DNA of 64,000 bases from Tepidanaerobacter syntrophicus (GTDB lineage Bacteria; Bacillota; Thermosediminibacteria; Thermosediminibacterales; Tepidanaerobacteraceae). The notes under the pieces were generated by a model. It did no database searches, had not been told where the DNA came from, and was given only the letters and a program-made list of their open reading frames with translations. Shown here piece after piece: positions 1-8,805 of the stretch. The first letter of the stretch is position 1. Every line of letters begins with the position of its first letter. Both the position numbers and the translations under genes were made by a program. The DNA is taken from positions 62,001-126,000 of the forward strand of contig NZ_DF977003.1 of NCBI RefSeq assembly GCF_001485475.2, read 5' to 3'.

Positions 1-1
1 C

Positions 2-376
2 ATAATCGAAATCTTGGATACCTTTAATTTTGACACTTACAAAAGTGCGGATAATAAGATAAGATTTACAGTAAATAAGAATAATAAAGATGTGGTAGCA
101 AGTTCGGATTTAGGAAAACTGACCGCATCGGATGTAACTGATACACAAGCCGCCTTAAGCTTTACCGCAACGGTGGTTGATTCAGATATTGCAGGATATA
201 CGCTTTATCGCAATGGTAAAAAGATATCCGGAAATTTTGATGGAATTTTTATAGATGAAAACCTCCAGCCTGATACAATATACTATTATGAAATACGAGG
301 TTTTGACGCTTCCGGGAAAAAGATATTCAGAAGCAATCAAACAACAATCAGAACAAAGGCAAAAGTAATGGAATAA
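2..376 (+). CDS. C-terminal fragment of a fibronectin type III-like protein
   Basis: The reading frame is open from the first bases of the window, so the protein starts upstream and only about the last 124 residues are seen. The last 75 residues (from about TAALSFTATV, through YTLYRNGKKI, to IYYYEIRGFDASGK) have the beta-strand pattern of a fibronectin type III domain, including the Tyr-rich YYYEIRGFD strand. Such domains often end extracellular or surface proteins of Firmicutes. No catalytic motif or anchor is visible in the part present. The function of the whole protein cannot be told. A TTG at position 14 is in frame but has no ribosome binding site and is not a likely start. Confidence 0.6.
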   Translation: MIEILDTFNFDTYKSADNKIRFTVNKNNKDVVASSDLGKLTASDVTDTQAALSFTATVVDSDIAGYTLYRNGKKISGNFDGIFIDENLQPDTIYYYEIRGFDASGKKIFRSNQTTIRTKAKVME

Positions 377-448
377 GGATATTTGAAACTGGTGAATTTT
401 TATGGATTAACAAGGTACTGATATTTCATTATATTTGGAGGCAGCGCT

Positions 449-2041
449 ATGAATATTTTAGTGCTCAATGGCAGCCCGAAGGGGGAGCGAAGCAATACTC
501 TCAAAATAACGAAAGCCTTTTTAAAGGGGCTTTGCAGCAAGCAAAGGCACAATATAGACATTGTGGAAATCAAAACAAAAAACATAGAGCCCTGCCGGGG
601 CTGCTTTACCTGTTGGACAAAAACGCCGGGCAGATGTGTCATTAAAGATGACATGGAAGAGCTTATTAAGCAATATATCAAAGCAGATCTTATCATATGG
701 AGTTTTCCGCTCTATTATTTTGGTATGCCGTCAAAAATCAAGGCTTTTCTTGACCGCATGCTGCCGACAAATTTACCATATATGAGCATAAACGAAGACG
801 GGACAACGGGCCACCCTCCACGTTATGATTTATCACATCAACGCTATGTTCTTATTTCAACTTGCGGATTTTACACTGTAAAAAATAACTATGACGCACT
901 TTTTCGCCAATTTGAGATTATATTTGGGGATAAACTGACGAAAATAATCTGTCCTGAAGGAGAACTTTTTTCTGTGCCTCAGCTTGACGGTAAAACTTCT
1001 GAATATTTATATTATGCAGAACAAGCAGGCAGAGAATTTGCAGAAACAGGGAAGTTTTCTGAGCTCACGCAAAATAAGTTAAATGAACTCATATTGCCGC
1101 CGAAAGTATTCGTTGAAACAGCAGATGCCAGCTGGCAGATTAACGAGCCTGCTAAAAACCGTAACCAAGATGATAAATCTTATAACTATATGCGGCAAAT
1201 GGCTGCAGTATACAACCCGCAAAGCTATGCAAAAGATGCCGTGATTGAATTTCATTTTGCCGACATTAATAAAACATATCAGTTATGGCTCGAAAAAGAA
1301 AAGTGCATCCTGAAAACTGATGATTTTATGCCATATACTACACGAATTGAAACAACATTTGATTTATGGAATAAAATTTCAGAGGGAAAAGCAAACGGTG
1401 CAGCGGCAATGATGAAAAAACAGTGCAGAGTCTTAGGCGATTTTAATACAATGCTCAGAATGAATGATTATTTTGGCACAAAAAAATCTATTCCCAAGGC
1501 TGAACCTAAAACCAATATGAATATCCTTTTAATTCAATGGATAATCTTATGGGTATTACTTCCGATAAATAAAACATGGGCGGGTATTGCGGGGGTTATA
1601 GTATGCTCGATTATTCCGGTTTTAACATACAAATTCAAGCTGACAATATACGACAAAACAAGCATTATAATGGTTTCTGCTTTAAGTGTTTTAGCATTGC
1701 TTAACATAAGTTTAAAACTTATAGTTTGTTTATCCTACCTGCTGTTTGGGTTAATGTGGATTTTATCGTGCCTTGCCAAAATTCCGCTGACAGCCTACTA
1801 TTCAAGTAATGATTATAATGGCGACGAAGCGTTTGCTAATCCGCTGTTTATAAAAACAAACAAGATTCTAACCTTAGCTTGGGGTATGTTATATCTAATT
1901 ATTGCCATATACTCATATTTCTTAATGAGCAGTGCCGTGGCAAAATACATAGGACTAATCAATCTGCTCGCCCCCTTATTAATGGGGCTTTTTACAGCAT
2001 GGTTTGCAAAATGGTATCCTGAAAGAATTGCAAGGGGGTAG
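449..2041 (+). CDS. Flavodoxin-fold NAD(P)H oxidoreductase fused to SCP2-like and membrane domains
   Basis: Residues 1-185 resemble the NADPH-dependent FMN reductase/flavodoxin-like family. The phosphate-binding loop reads NILVLNGSPKGERSNT, followed by a CRGCFTCW motif like that of iron-sulfur flavoproteins and by SFPLYYFGMPSKIKAFLDR. Residues about 262-345 (VIEFHFADI to LGDFNTMLRMNDYFG) look like an SCP2 sterol-carrier-type domain. About 360-530 is hydrophobic with roughly five membrane helices. The start has GGAGGC just upstream. A flavoprotein joined to a lipid-binding-like and a membrane domain suggests electron transfer or reduction at the membrane, but no substrate is evident. The family assignment of the first domain is good; that of the other two is by eye only. 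Confidence 0.75.
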   Translation: MNILVLNGSPKGERSNTLKITKAFLKGLCSKQRHNIDIVEIKTKNIEPCRGCFTCWTKTPGRCVIKDDMEELIKQYIKADLIIWSFPLYYFGMPSKIKAFLDRMLPTNLPYMSINEDGTTGHPPRYDLSHQRYVLISTCGFYTVKNNYDALFRQFEIIFGDKLTKIICPEGELFSVPQLDGKTSEYLYYAEQAGREFAETGKFSELTQNKLNELILPPKVFVETADASWQINEPAKNRNQDDKSYNYMRQMAAVYNPQSYAKDAVIEFHFADINKTYQLWLEKEKCILKTDDFMPYTTRIETTFDLWNKISEGKANGAAAMMKKQCRVLGDFNTMLRMNDYFGTKKSIPKAEPKTNMNILLIQWIILWVLLPINKTWAGIAGVIVCSIIPVLTYKFKLTIYDKTSIIMVSALSVLALLNISLKLIVCLSYLLFGLMWILSCLAKIPLTAYYSSNDYNGDEAFANPLFIKTNKILTLAWGMLYLIIAIYSYFLMSSAVAKYIGLINLLAPLLMGLFTAWFAKWYPERIARG

Positions 2042-2051
2042 GGAGGAATAT

Positions 2052-4112
2052 ATGACAAAGAAATTAGGCATAGTAACCTTTAGTGCAGCTGTCGGCAGAT
2101 CTTACAAGGAAAATCTAGAAAAAGTTTTTGGTGACGATGTAGATATTTTTGATTTTTCTTTTGAGAATAATAATTTTGATAGCCAAAACATCATCAATCA
2201 GATTAAAAACTTGGATACAATTTTAATAAGTACATATTCACAATATGAGATGCTGAGGAATTATCTTACCGATGATTTTAATGTTGTAATAGCAAAGCTT
2301 ACCCTTTCCAAAAAAGGCTATAATATTCTAAAATCCCTAACGGATGTAGACACAGCAATGCTAGTGAATTTGAGTCCGGAGATGGCTGCTGAAACCATAG
2401 GACTCTTATATCAACTGGGCTTTGATTATATTAAATTTATACCCGTTTATCCAAACATGGGAAAAATACCTAATATAGATGTTGCTGTTACTACAGGAGA
2501 AATGCGTTTTGTTCCCCAAAGAGCAAAACGGGTTTATGATTTAGGACATAGATTAATCGATGAAAGCACTATTGTAGAATTGTTTATAAATCTTGGATTG
2601 GAAGAATACTTAGCTAATAAAAGTGTGTCAGAATACTTTGATACTCTTGTGACGTATAACATAGGAGTAGAATATCTTTTAGGCAAGTCAAATGCACTAA
2701 AAAACCAGCTTGATGCTCTTTTGAGTCTTATGGATAAGGGCGTTATATATGCAAATAAGGACAATATAATTGTTTCTTGCAACGGCAATGCTGAAAACAT
2801 TGTTAGAATTAATAAAATTGATATGCTGGGGAAAGCTGCAAATAAAATATTGCCGGAGATTGATTTTTCGGATAAACAAATAAAGGATAAGTTGGTCAAA
2901 ATAAATGGTAAGTATATTAGTTTATCTTGCTATCCAATTTTAGAAAAAGATGGAAAGTATAATGGATCATATGCAATTATAGAGGACTTTCAATCCAAGG
3001 AAGATGCACAGAACAAATTAAGACTTCAGCTTATGAACAAGGGGCATGTGGCAAAATATACCATTGATCAAATCCTAGGAAATAGCTCTGAAATAGAAGA
3101 AGTTCGTAATTTAATCAAGAGAATGGCAAAATCAAAAGCATCGGTATTGATAACAGGTGAAAGCGGTACCGGAAAAGAGCTTGTAGCCCAAGCGATTCAC
3201 AACCTTTCTAATAATAAAGATAAGCACTTTGTTGCTGTAAACTGTGCTTCATTTAATCCTTCCCTTCTTGAAAGCGAACTTTTTGGATACGAAGCAGGGG
3301 CTTTCACCGGGGCATCTAAAAGTGGCAAAAAAGGAATTTTTGAAATGGCTAATAATGGTACATTGTTTTTAGATGAAATCGGAGAGATGCCCATAGAATT
3401 ACAGGCAAAACTCTTAAGAGTAATTGAAGAAAGAGAAATAATGAGAGTAGGCGGCAGTGAAGTTATAAAAGTGGATATGAGGATTATTGCTGCGACAAAT
3501 TTAGATTTAGAGGAACAAATTCAAAAAGGTCTTTTCAGAAAAGATCTTTATTACAGACTTAATGTGCTGCCGATTTATGTTCCGCCTTTAAGAGATAGGA
3601 AAGAAGATATAGAAGTTCTAATTGAATATTTTAAGAACAGCATGCATGGAAACTTTGTGATAACAAAAGAAACTATGAATGCTTTGAAAGAATATAATTG
3701 GGATGGAAATATCCGAGAGCTGATTAATTGCGTAAGGTATCTGGATAATCTGGAAAAATCTAAAATCGAAATAGATGACTTGCCTTATCATATTAGAAGA
3801 AGAATTAGCAATGAAGTCAGGAGAGATTTAAAATTTGATCAATTAGATGAGATACTTGAAGATGAAAAGTGCTTAGTAGTGTTAGAAATACTTCATGAAG
3901 CGTTTCTTAATAGAGAAAAATTAGGAAGGAAGACAATAAGCCAAAAGGCATATAATAAAAGATTCAATCTTTCAGAATATGATGTTAAAAGTGTATTAAA
4001 GAAGTTATCCTATTACGAGCTTACAAATTCATCAAGAGGAAGAGGCGGAAGCACGATTAGTCCAAAGGGGATAGAATTTCTTGAAGCTCTTAAGAAACTA
4101 AATGCCAATTAA
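2052..4112 (+). CDS. Sigma-54-dependent activator with PrpR-type N-terminal domain
   Basis: 686-residue bacterial enhancer-binding protein. About 1-165 resembles the PrpR_N sensory domain, about 190-310 is PAS-like, and about 345-575 is the AAA+ core with Walker A GESGTGKE, the sigma-54 contact loop GAFTGA and a Walker B LFLDEIGEM. The C-terminus is not the usual Fis-type helix-turn-helix. It looks like a winged helix (SQKAYNKRFNLSEYDVKSVL, then STISPKGIEFL). The start at 2052 is chosen because GGGAGGAA lies 4 bases upstream; an in-frame ATG at 2004 lies inside the preceding gene. It very probably drives the sigma-54 promoter at 4255 and so the symporter and lyase genes that follow. Confidence 0.9.
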   Translation: MTKKLGIVTFSAAVGRSYKENLEKVFGDDVDIFDFSFENNNFDSQNIINQIKNLDTILISTYSQYEMLRNYLTDDFNVVIAKLTLSKKGYNILKSLTDVDTAMLVNLSPEMAAETIGLLYQLGFDYIKFIPVYPNMGKIPNIDVAVTTGEMRFVPQRAKRVYDLGHRLIDESTIVELFINLGLEEYLANKSVSEYFDTLVTYNIGVEYLLGKSNALKNQLDALLSLMDKGVIYANKDNIIVSCNGNAENIVRINKIDMLGKAANKILPEIDFSDKQIKDKLVKINGKYISLSCYPILEKDGKYNGSYAIIEDFQSKEDAQNKLRLQLMNKGHVAKYTIDQILGNSSEIEEVRNLIKRMAKSKASVLITGESGTGKELVAQAIHNLSNNKDKHFVAVNCASFNPSLLESELFGYEAGAFTGASKSGKKGIFEMANNGTLFLDEIGEMPIELQAKLLRVIEEREIMRVGGSEVIKVDMRIIAATNLDLEEQIQKGLFRKDLYYRLNVLPIYVPPLRDRKEDIEVLIEYFKNSMHGNFVITKETMNALKEYNWDGNIRELINCVRYLDNLEKSKIEIDDLPYHIRRRISNEVRRDLKFDQLDEILEDEKCLVVLEILHEAFLNREKLGRKTISQKAYNKRFNLSEYDVKSVLKKLSYYELTNSSRGRGGSTISPKGIEFLEALKKLNAN

Positions 4113-4204
4113 TAGGGTTTGCAGGTAAAACTAAAAGACTAATAACCCTGTTCATATTTTATAAAATTGTTTTTTAAACTGTCAAATCTAAAATCTATCT
4201 TTAG

Positions 4205-4228
4205 AACAACAGCCTTCGGGCTGTTGTT
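4205..4228 (+). terminator. Hairpin terminator after the activator gene
   Basis: A perfect 10-bp inverted repeat (AACAACAGCC and GGCTGTTGTT) closes on a C(TTCG)G tetraloop, one of the most stable RNA loops. It lies 93 bp after the activator stop and 27 bp before the sigma-54 promoter. The T tail is short, so efficiency is uncertain, but position and stability fit a terminator insulating the two transcripts. Confidence 0.6.
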
Positions 4229-4254
4229 TGAATATAAAACGCAAAAATTTCTAA

Positions 4255-4270
4255 TGGCACACAACTTGCA
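4255..4270 (+). promoter_or_regulatory. Sigma-54 (-24/-12) promoter for symporter and C-S lyase
   Basis: TGGCAC-N5-TTGCA matches the sigma-54 consensus completely, with the invariant GG and GC separated by exactly 10 bases. It lies 50 bp before the symporter start. The sigma-54 activator gene directly upstream is the expected partner. Confidence 0.9.
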
Positions 4271-4319
4271 TTATTTATAGAAATAAAACTTATTGAAATA
4301 AAACAAGGAGGAATAATTC

Positions 4320-5597
4320 ATGCAAACAGAAAAATCTAAAAAAAGAGGTGCTCTCGGAAGCTATAGGTTTATCATTCTCTTAATTGTTGGAATTGTTACA
4401 GGCTGCATTATTGGATTGATATTTAAAGAGAAGGCAGTAGTATTAAAACCCTTTGGAGAACTATTTCTAAATTTGATGTTTACAGTTGTAGTTCCTCTTG
4501 TCTTTTTTAGCTTGTCAAGTTCGATTGCGAAAATGACAAATATGGAAAGATTAGGAAAAATCTTAAAACACTCGCTTATATTTTTTGTGATCACTGGAAT
4601 CATCGCTTCTATATTTATAATAATAATTTTAACAATTTTCCCTCCTGCTCAAGGAATAAATATTTCTTTAGGAGAATATGAGAAACCAGAAGAAATTAAC
4701 TTTTTGACCCAGATAGTGCAAGCAGTTTCGGTAAATGATTTTAATCTTATACTTTCTAAAAAAGCCATGTTGCCGCTTATAATTTTTTCTATTGCACTTG
4801 GGTATTGCATAAGGTTGGTGATAAAGGACAGCAAAGACAATCCTGTAATTACATTTTTTGACACTATGTCAGAGGCGTTTATGAAGATGATAAATCTTAT
4901 TATGCTTTATGCACCAATAGGCTTAGGAGCTTATTTTGCCGCATTGGTAGGGGACTATGGCACGAACTTGATTGGAGCATACAGTAGAGCCATTATAATG
5001 TTTTTTCCTATTTGCATATTGTATTTTCTAATAGGTTTTACCGCTTATGTCTACTACGCAGCCGGGATGGAAGGTGTTAAAGTTTTCTATAAAAATATAT
5101 TCCCTGCAGTTGTAACATCTCTTGCGACCCAAAGCTCCATTGCAACCTTACCTACTAATCTATCCATAACTAAAAAAATCGGAGTAAAGGATGATATAAG
5201 CAGTATAATTCTTCCATTAGGAGCTACGATTCACATGGACGGCACTGTGCTTACCAGCTTGATGAAAATAGCATTTTTATTTGGGATTTTTGGTTTGGAC
5301 TTTAAGGGAATTGGTGTATGGACAACAGCAACACTTCTTTCTATTTTGACGGGTGTAGTGCTGAGCGGGATTCCAAGCGGAGGAATGATGGGAGATATAA
5401 TGATAGTAAGTTTTTATGGATTTAACCAGGAAGTTCTCCCTATTATTGTAACTATCGGCTTACTTACAGATGCTATCGCGACAATGATAAATTCAACAGG
5501 GGATACTGTAGTATGCATGATGGTAAGTCGAACCGTTGATGGCAAGGATTGGCTTGAAAAAGCAAAATTGCAAAAAGCAGTTGATGTAGTTGAATAA
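4320..5597 (+). CDS. Dicarboxylate/amino acid:cation symporter (DAACS family)
   Basis: 425-residue inner-membrane sodium- or proton-coupled carrier of the GltP/DctA/TcyP family. Typical elements are the many hydrophobic helices, the TQSSIATLPTNL serine-rich re-entrant loop (about 270-282), LPLGATIHMDGT (about 300-311) and the SGGMMGD plus DAIATMINSTGDT segments forming the substrate and cation sites in the last transmembrane regions. AAGGAGGAAT precedes the start. It is first in a two-gene operon with a PLP-dependent lyase 24 bp downstream and is preceded by a sigma-54 promoter. The pairing suggests import of an amino acid that is then cleaved; cystine or a related sulfur amino acid is an inference from the partner gene, not from the carrier itself. 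Confidence 0.9.
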   Translation: MQTEKSKKRGALGSYRFIILLIVGIVTGCIIGLIFKEKAVVLKPFGELFLNLMFTVVVPLVFFSLSSSIAKMTNMERLGKILKHSLIFFVITGIIASIFIIIILTIFPPAQGINISLGEYEKPEEINFLTQIVQAVSVNDFNLILSKKAMLPLIIFSIALGYCIRLVIKDSKDNPVITFFDTMSEAFMKMINLIMLYAPIGLGAYFAALVGDYGTNLIGAYSRAIIMFFPICILYFLIGFTAYVYYAAGMEGVKVFYKNIFPAVVTSLATQSSIATLPTNLSITKKIGVKDDISSIILPLGATIHMDGTVLTSLMKIAFLFGIFGLDFKGIGVWTTATLLSILTGVVLSGIPSGGMMGDIMIVSFYGFNQEVLPIIVTIGLLTDAIATMINSTGDTVVCMMVSRTVDGKDWLEKAKLQKAVDVVE

Positions 5598-5621
5598 TAA
5601 AAAATGGATCGAGGGATTTGA

Positions 5622-6797
5622 ATGTATAATTTTGATGAAATAATTGACAGAAGAAACACAGATTCAGTAAAGTATGATGAAATGGATATAAATTTTGGAA
5701 GAAATGACTTAATGCCATTTTGGGTAGCTGACATGGATATAAAATCACCGGATTTTGTAATATCTACTATAACAAAAAGGGCTCAACACGGGATCTTTGG
5801 ATATACGAGAAGACCGGATCAGTTTTATGATGCTATAGTAAAGTGGTTAAAACTGCGGCATAATCTGGATGCTGCAAAGGAAAATATAGAGTATGCACCC
5901 GGAGTAGTTTTTGCTCTGAACATGATGGTAAGAAAGTTTACGCAGGAAGGAGACAAAGTTATCATACAAACTCCTGTATATTATCCGTTTTTTAATGTAA
6001 TAAAAGGAAGCAATAGACAAATTGTAGAAAATCCACTAGTAGTCAAAGATGGTAAATATACAATGGATTTTGATGACCTAGAGAAGAAGGCATCTGATCC
6101 GGCCTGTAAAATGCTTATATTGTGCAGCCCTCATAATCCAGTTGGGAGAGTTTGGAGCAGGGAAGAGTTAGAGCAGCTTGGAGAAATATGTTTAAAAAAC
6201 GGAGTGCTTGTAGTCTCTGATGAAATCCATTTCGATATTGTATTTAAAAATAGTGCTCACGTACCGTTTGCCAGCATATCCGAAAAATTTAAAATGAATT
6301 CGATAACTTGTACTGCACCTAGCAAAACATTTAATATCGCAGGTCTTCACAGCGCATATTGTATTATATTTGATAATGAGAAAATGAATGCATATAAAAA
6401 AGAGTTAAGTTTATTGGATCTTAACAGGTCAAACGTATTTAGCAGAGTAGTAACTCAGGCTGTATATGAACAGGGGGCAGAGTGGGTAGACGAGCTTATA
6501 GAATATCTTGAGGGCAATGCGAATTTTGTATATGATTATATAAATAAAAACATAAAGGGAATAAGACCCACAAAAATGCAGGGAACTTATCTTATGTGGC
6601 TTGATTGCAGGGGGCTTGGCTTAAATGAAAAAGAAATCGATAAATTATTTGTGGACAAAGCAGGTTTAGCACTTGATAGCGGATACTGGTTCGGAGAAAA
6701 TGGAAGGGGATTTATGAGGCTTAACCTAGGCTGTCCAAGAGCATTGCTTGAGAATGCGATGGAAAAGCTAAAAAAGGCGACCGTGGAAGTGATTTAA
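5622..6797 (+). CDS. MalY/PatB-type PLP-dependent C-S beta-lyase
   Basis: 391-residue class I aminotransferase-fold enzyme whose length and sequence fit the MalY/PatB family of cystathionine/cysteine-S-conjugate beta-lyases. Signatures are the family N-terminus (FDEIIDRRNTDSVKYD, then MPFWVADMDI), SPHNPVGRVW (about 169-178), the SDEIHFDI cofactor-ring Asp (about 199) and the PLP-binding Lys at about 235 in APSKTFNIAG. Predicted to release a thiol, pyruvate and ammonia from cystathionine, cysteine or a related S-conjugate. Cotranscribed with the DAACS symporter under sigma-54 control. MalY-type proteins can also have regulatory roles. The exact substrate is open. Confidence 0.88.
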   Translation: MYNFDEIIDRRNTDSVKYDEMDINFGRNDLMPFWVADMDIKSPDFVISTITKRAQHGIFGYTRRPDQFYDAIVKWLKLRHNLDAAKENIEYAPGVVFALNMMVRKFTQEGDKVIIQTPVYYPFFNVIKGSNRQIVENPLVVKDGKYTMDFDDLEKKASDPACKMLILCSPHNPVGRVWSREELEQLGEICLKNGVLVVSDEIHFDIVFKNSAHVPFASISEKFKMNSITCTAPSKTFNIAGLHSAYCIIFDNEKMNAYKKELSLLDLNRSNVFSRVVTQAVYEQGAEWVDELIEYLEGNANFVYDYINKNIKGIRPTKMQGTYLMWLDCRGLGLNEKEIDKLFVDKAGLALDSGYWFGENGRGFMRLNLGCPRALLENAMEKLKKATVEVI

Positions 6798-6818
6798 CAT
6801 TGTGATACCATTTATATG

Positions 6819-6863
6819 CTTCAAATACCTCTTGAGTTTTGCTTTATCAAGAGGTATTTGAAG
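6819..6863. terminator. Bidirectional hairpin between convergent genes
   Basis: A perfect 17-bp inverted repeat (CTTCAAATACCTCTTGA with its complement) encloses an 11-base loop. It sits between the convergent lyase gene and the hydrolase gene on the other strand. The flanks are AT-rich but have no long T run on either strand. Confidence 0.6.
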
Positions 6864-6969
6864 AACCTATAATTTACTTTACTGTCAAGAAGTTAATTCG
6901 TTACATATAATACTTCTTCTGGCGCCATATCTGTTTTTGCTTTAAAATAATGTTTGTGCAAAATTATAT

Positions 6970-8784
6970 CTATAAATAATCCACTAGAGTATCCTCTATC
7001 GGTTGCAGCCACAAATCTGAAGGAGTATACGGAATTTCAGGTAGCAAGATATAAGAAGGGTGGTCGCTATCTCGATATATTTTATAGCTTGTTGTTGCAT
7101 TCGAAGGAATGACATTCATATTGCCAACCTTACCTATCCAGGTTTCTTTATGACATTCATTAGGGCACATACTGGTAATTTCAAGTTCTAACATATGACC
7201 CTGAGGAATAACAATGGCAGTGGGATTTATTTCGATTACATATTCATTTATTTCTCCGGGTTTTACAGGTATAGAAACCGAATTGTTATGAACAGGTGAA
7301 CCGATAGTTGATTTTTCAACATTTAACGGATGCGATGCCCTAAGCGCTCCATAGCGAGGCAGCGGCATCCGGGAACCATCAGGCAAAACATCATACAGGT
7401 TAACAATGAAATTTGCATCTGTTGTATCTATGGAGGCAAATAAATGTAATTCTATAGGACCTGTAAACTCTTTTTGATGTGGAAAAGGCGATGTTCGGTA
7501 AGTGAGCTTATTTACCTCGGTCGAAACAGACGGTGGCAAATGAGTAAACCCATCAGGCGGAAGATTGCTGTCAGGTTCGCTGTCCCAGCGCAACCTTCCA
7601 AAAGAACGTAGGTACAGCTTTTTCCATTGAGTTCTTGCCAAAGGCCATTCATGCTCATAACGTACGCTTGAATTTATTATACTTATTTTATATAAAGGTT
7701 CATCCATGATTCCTGTGTCAATACCTTTAAGCCACATATCATACCAACGCAGACATTCTTCATTTAATGCACGGTATGGAAGCTCTAAGCCGTCATAACC
7801 CTCTAACACTCCGAGACGCTTTGGACAATTCAGACGTTTGTCATTCATTGCAGAAAAGATAGGTGCGCTCCATCTGCCCATCGGAGACCATGCGCAATGC
7901 AAATAAACCGGGACTTTTACTTTTTCATAAATTTGATTGGCGGATCTTTGACGCCAATATTCTCCGTCTAGTGGATGCAATAAATAGTCAAGAAAGAAAG
8001 TATGATATGTCGGAGGCCAAGTTGTTAAAATTTTAGTAAAATATGAATTTACAGCAATATCCGGATCTTTTAAGCGCTCTGTCATCATTTGCCTTACTTT
8101 TTCCTCGCCATACATTTTTATTGACCAGGGCATGGGCTTATTAGAAGGACAAAGTTCCCAATAAATACTCATATAGGTGGAGCCTACTCCGCCGTAGTAT
8201 CCATGCTGGTAATAGTCATCTACAAAAGAACACGGCATTATACATTTTAAATGTGGTGGCTGTTTTGCAGCAGCTAAAATCTGTATAATACCAAAATAAG
8301 AATAGCCTATCATGCCGACATTGCTGTCACACCAGCTTTGAGCTGCTATCCATTCTATGACATCATAAATATCTTCTTGTTCTTGAGGGTTGTATACGCC
8401 ATAGAATACGCCTTCGGATTTACCAATACCTCGAGGGTCTGGAATAACATAAACATAGCCTCTTGAGACAAAATAATCTATATCGCCAGCTTCAAGACTA
8501 TGATCAAACAGCAATGATTCCGGAGGTATCGCGCCTCTTTTAATGCCTTGTATGGTTTTACCATAAGCAGACCATGCAAGCAGTGCCGGACAAGCCTTAG
8601 CGCCCACTGGCACATAAATATCAGTGCAAAGTCTTGTGCCATCGCGCAAAGTAAGCCAGACATCTTCAATTTTCTGTACCTTGTAAATAGGTTTGGATAA
8701 TTTATCAAGATTTTTGGTATACCTCTTATCCCAGTAATGAGGTAGAACATCAAGACCCAAGTATTCAGACAGAAGTTTTGACAT
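6970..8784 (-). CDS. CocE/NonD-type (peptidase S15-like) hydrolase, paralogue A
   Basis: 604 residues with the CocE/X-Pro dipeptidyl-peptidase S15 layout: an alpha/beta hydrolase domain (DGTRLCTDIYVP, then DPRGIGKSEG), the nucleophile elbow GYSYFG with Ser at about 162, a helical cap, and a C-terminal jelly-roll from about 380 (IELHLFASIDTTDANF). In the family the triad Asp lies in GWxD and the His in GPWxH. Here those positions read AWSP (about 298-301) and LEGYDG (about 327-332), so neither is recognisable. It may be an acyl or peptide hydrolase with a relocated triad or an altered function. It is last in a minus-strand group after the membrane protein (21 bp gap). RBS AGGAGG is present. 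Confidence 0.8.
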   Translation of the reverse strand: MSKLLSEYLGLDVLPHYWDKRYTKNLDKLSKPIYKVQKIEDVWLTLRDGTRLCTDIYVPVGAKACPALLAWSAYGKTIQGIKRGAIPPESLLFDHSLEAGDIDYFVSRGYVYVIPDPRGIGKSEGVFYGVYNPQEQEDIYDVIEWIAAQSWCDSNVGMIGYSYFGIIQILAAAKQPPHLKCIMPCSFVDDYYQHGYYGGVGSTYMSIYWELCPSNKPMPWSIKMYGEEKVRQMMTERLKDPDIAVNSYFTKILTTWPPTYHTFFLDYLLHPLDGEYWRQRSANQIYEKVKVPVYLHCAWSPMGRWSAPIFSAMNDKRLNCPKRLGVLEGYDGLELPYRALNEECLRWYDMWLKGIDTGIMDEPLYKISIINSSVRYEHEWPLARTQWKKLYLRSFGRLRWDSEPDSNLPPDGFTHLPPSVSTEVNKLTYRTSPFPHQKEFTGPIELHLFASIDTTDANFIVNLYDVLPDGSRMPLPRYGALRASHPLNVEKSTIGSPVHNNSVSIPVKPGEINEYVIEINPTAIVIPQGHMLELEITSMCPNECHKETWIGKVGNMNVIPSNATTSYKIYRDSDHPSYILLPEIPYTPSDLWLQPIEDTLVDYL

Positions 8785-8805
8785 AATAATTTCCTCCTAG
8801 CATTA

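Noticed and set aside
2004-2051. Upstream ATG of the PrpR-type activator
   Set aside because: It overlaps the preceding gene and has no ribosome binding site; ATG 2052 has GGGAGGAA.
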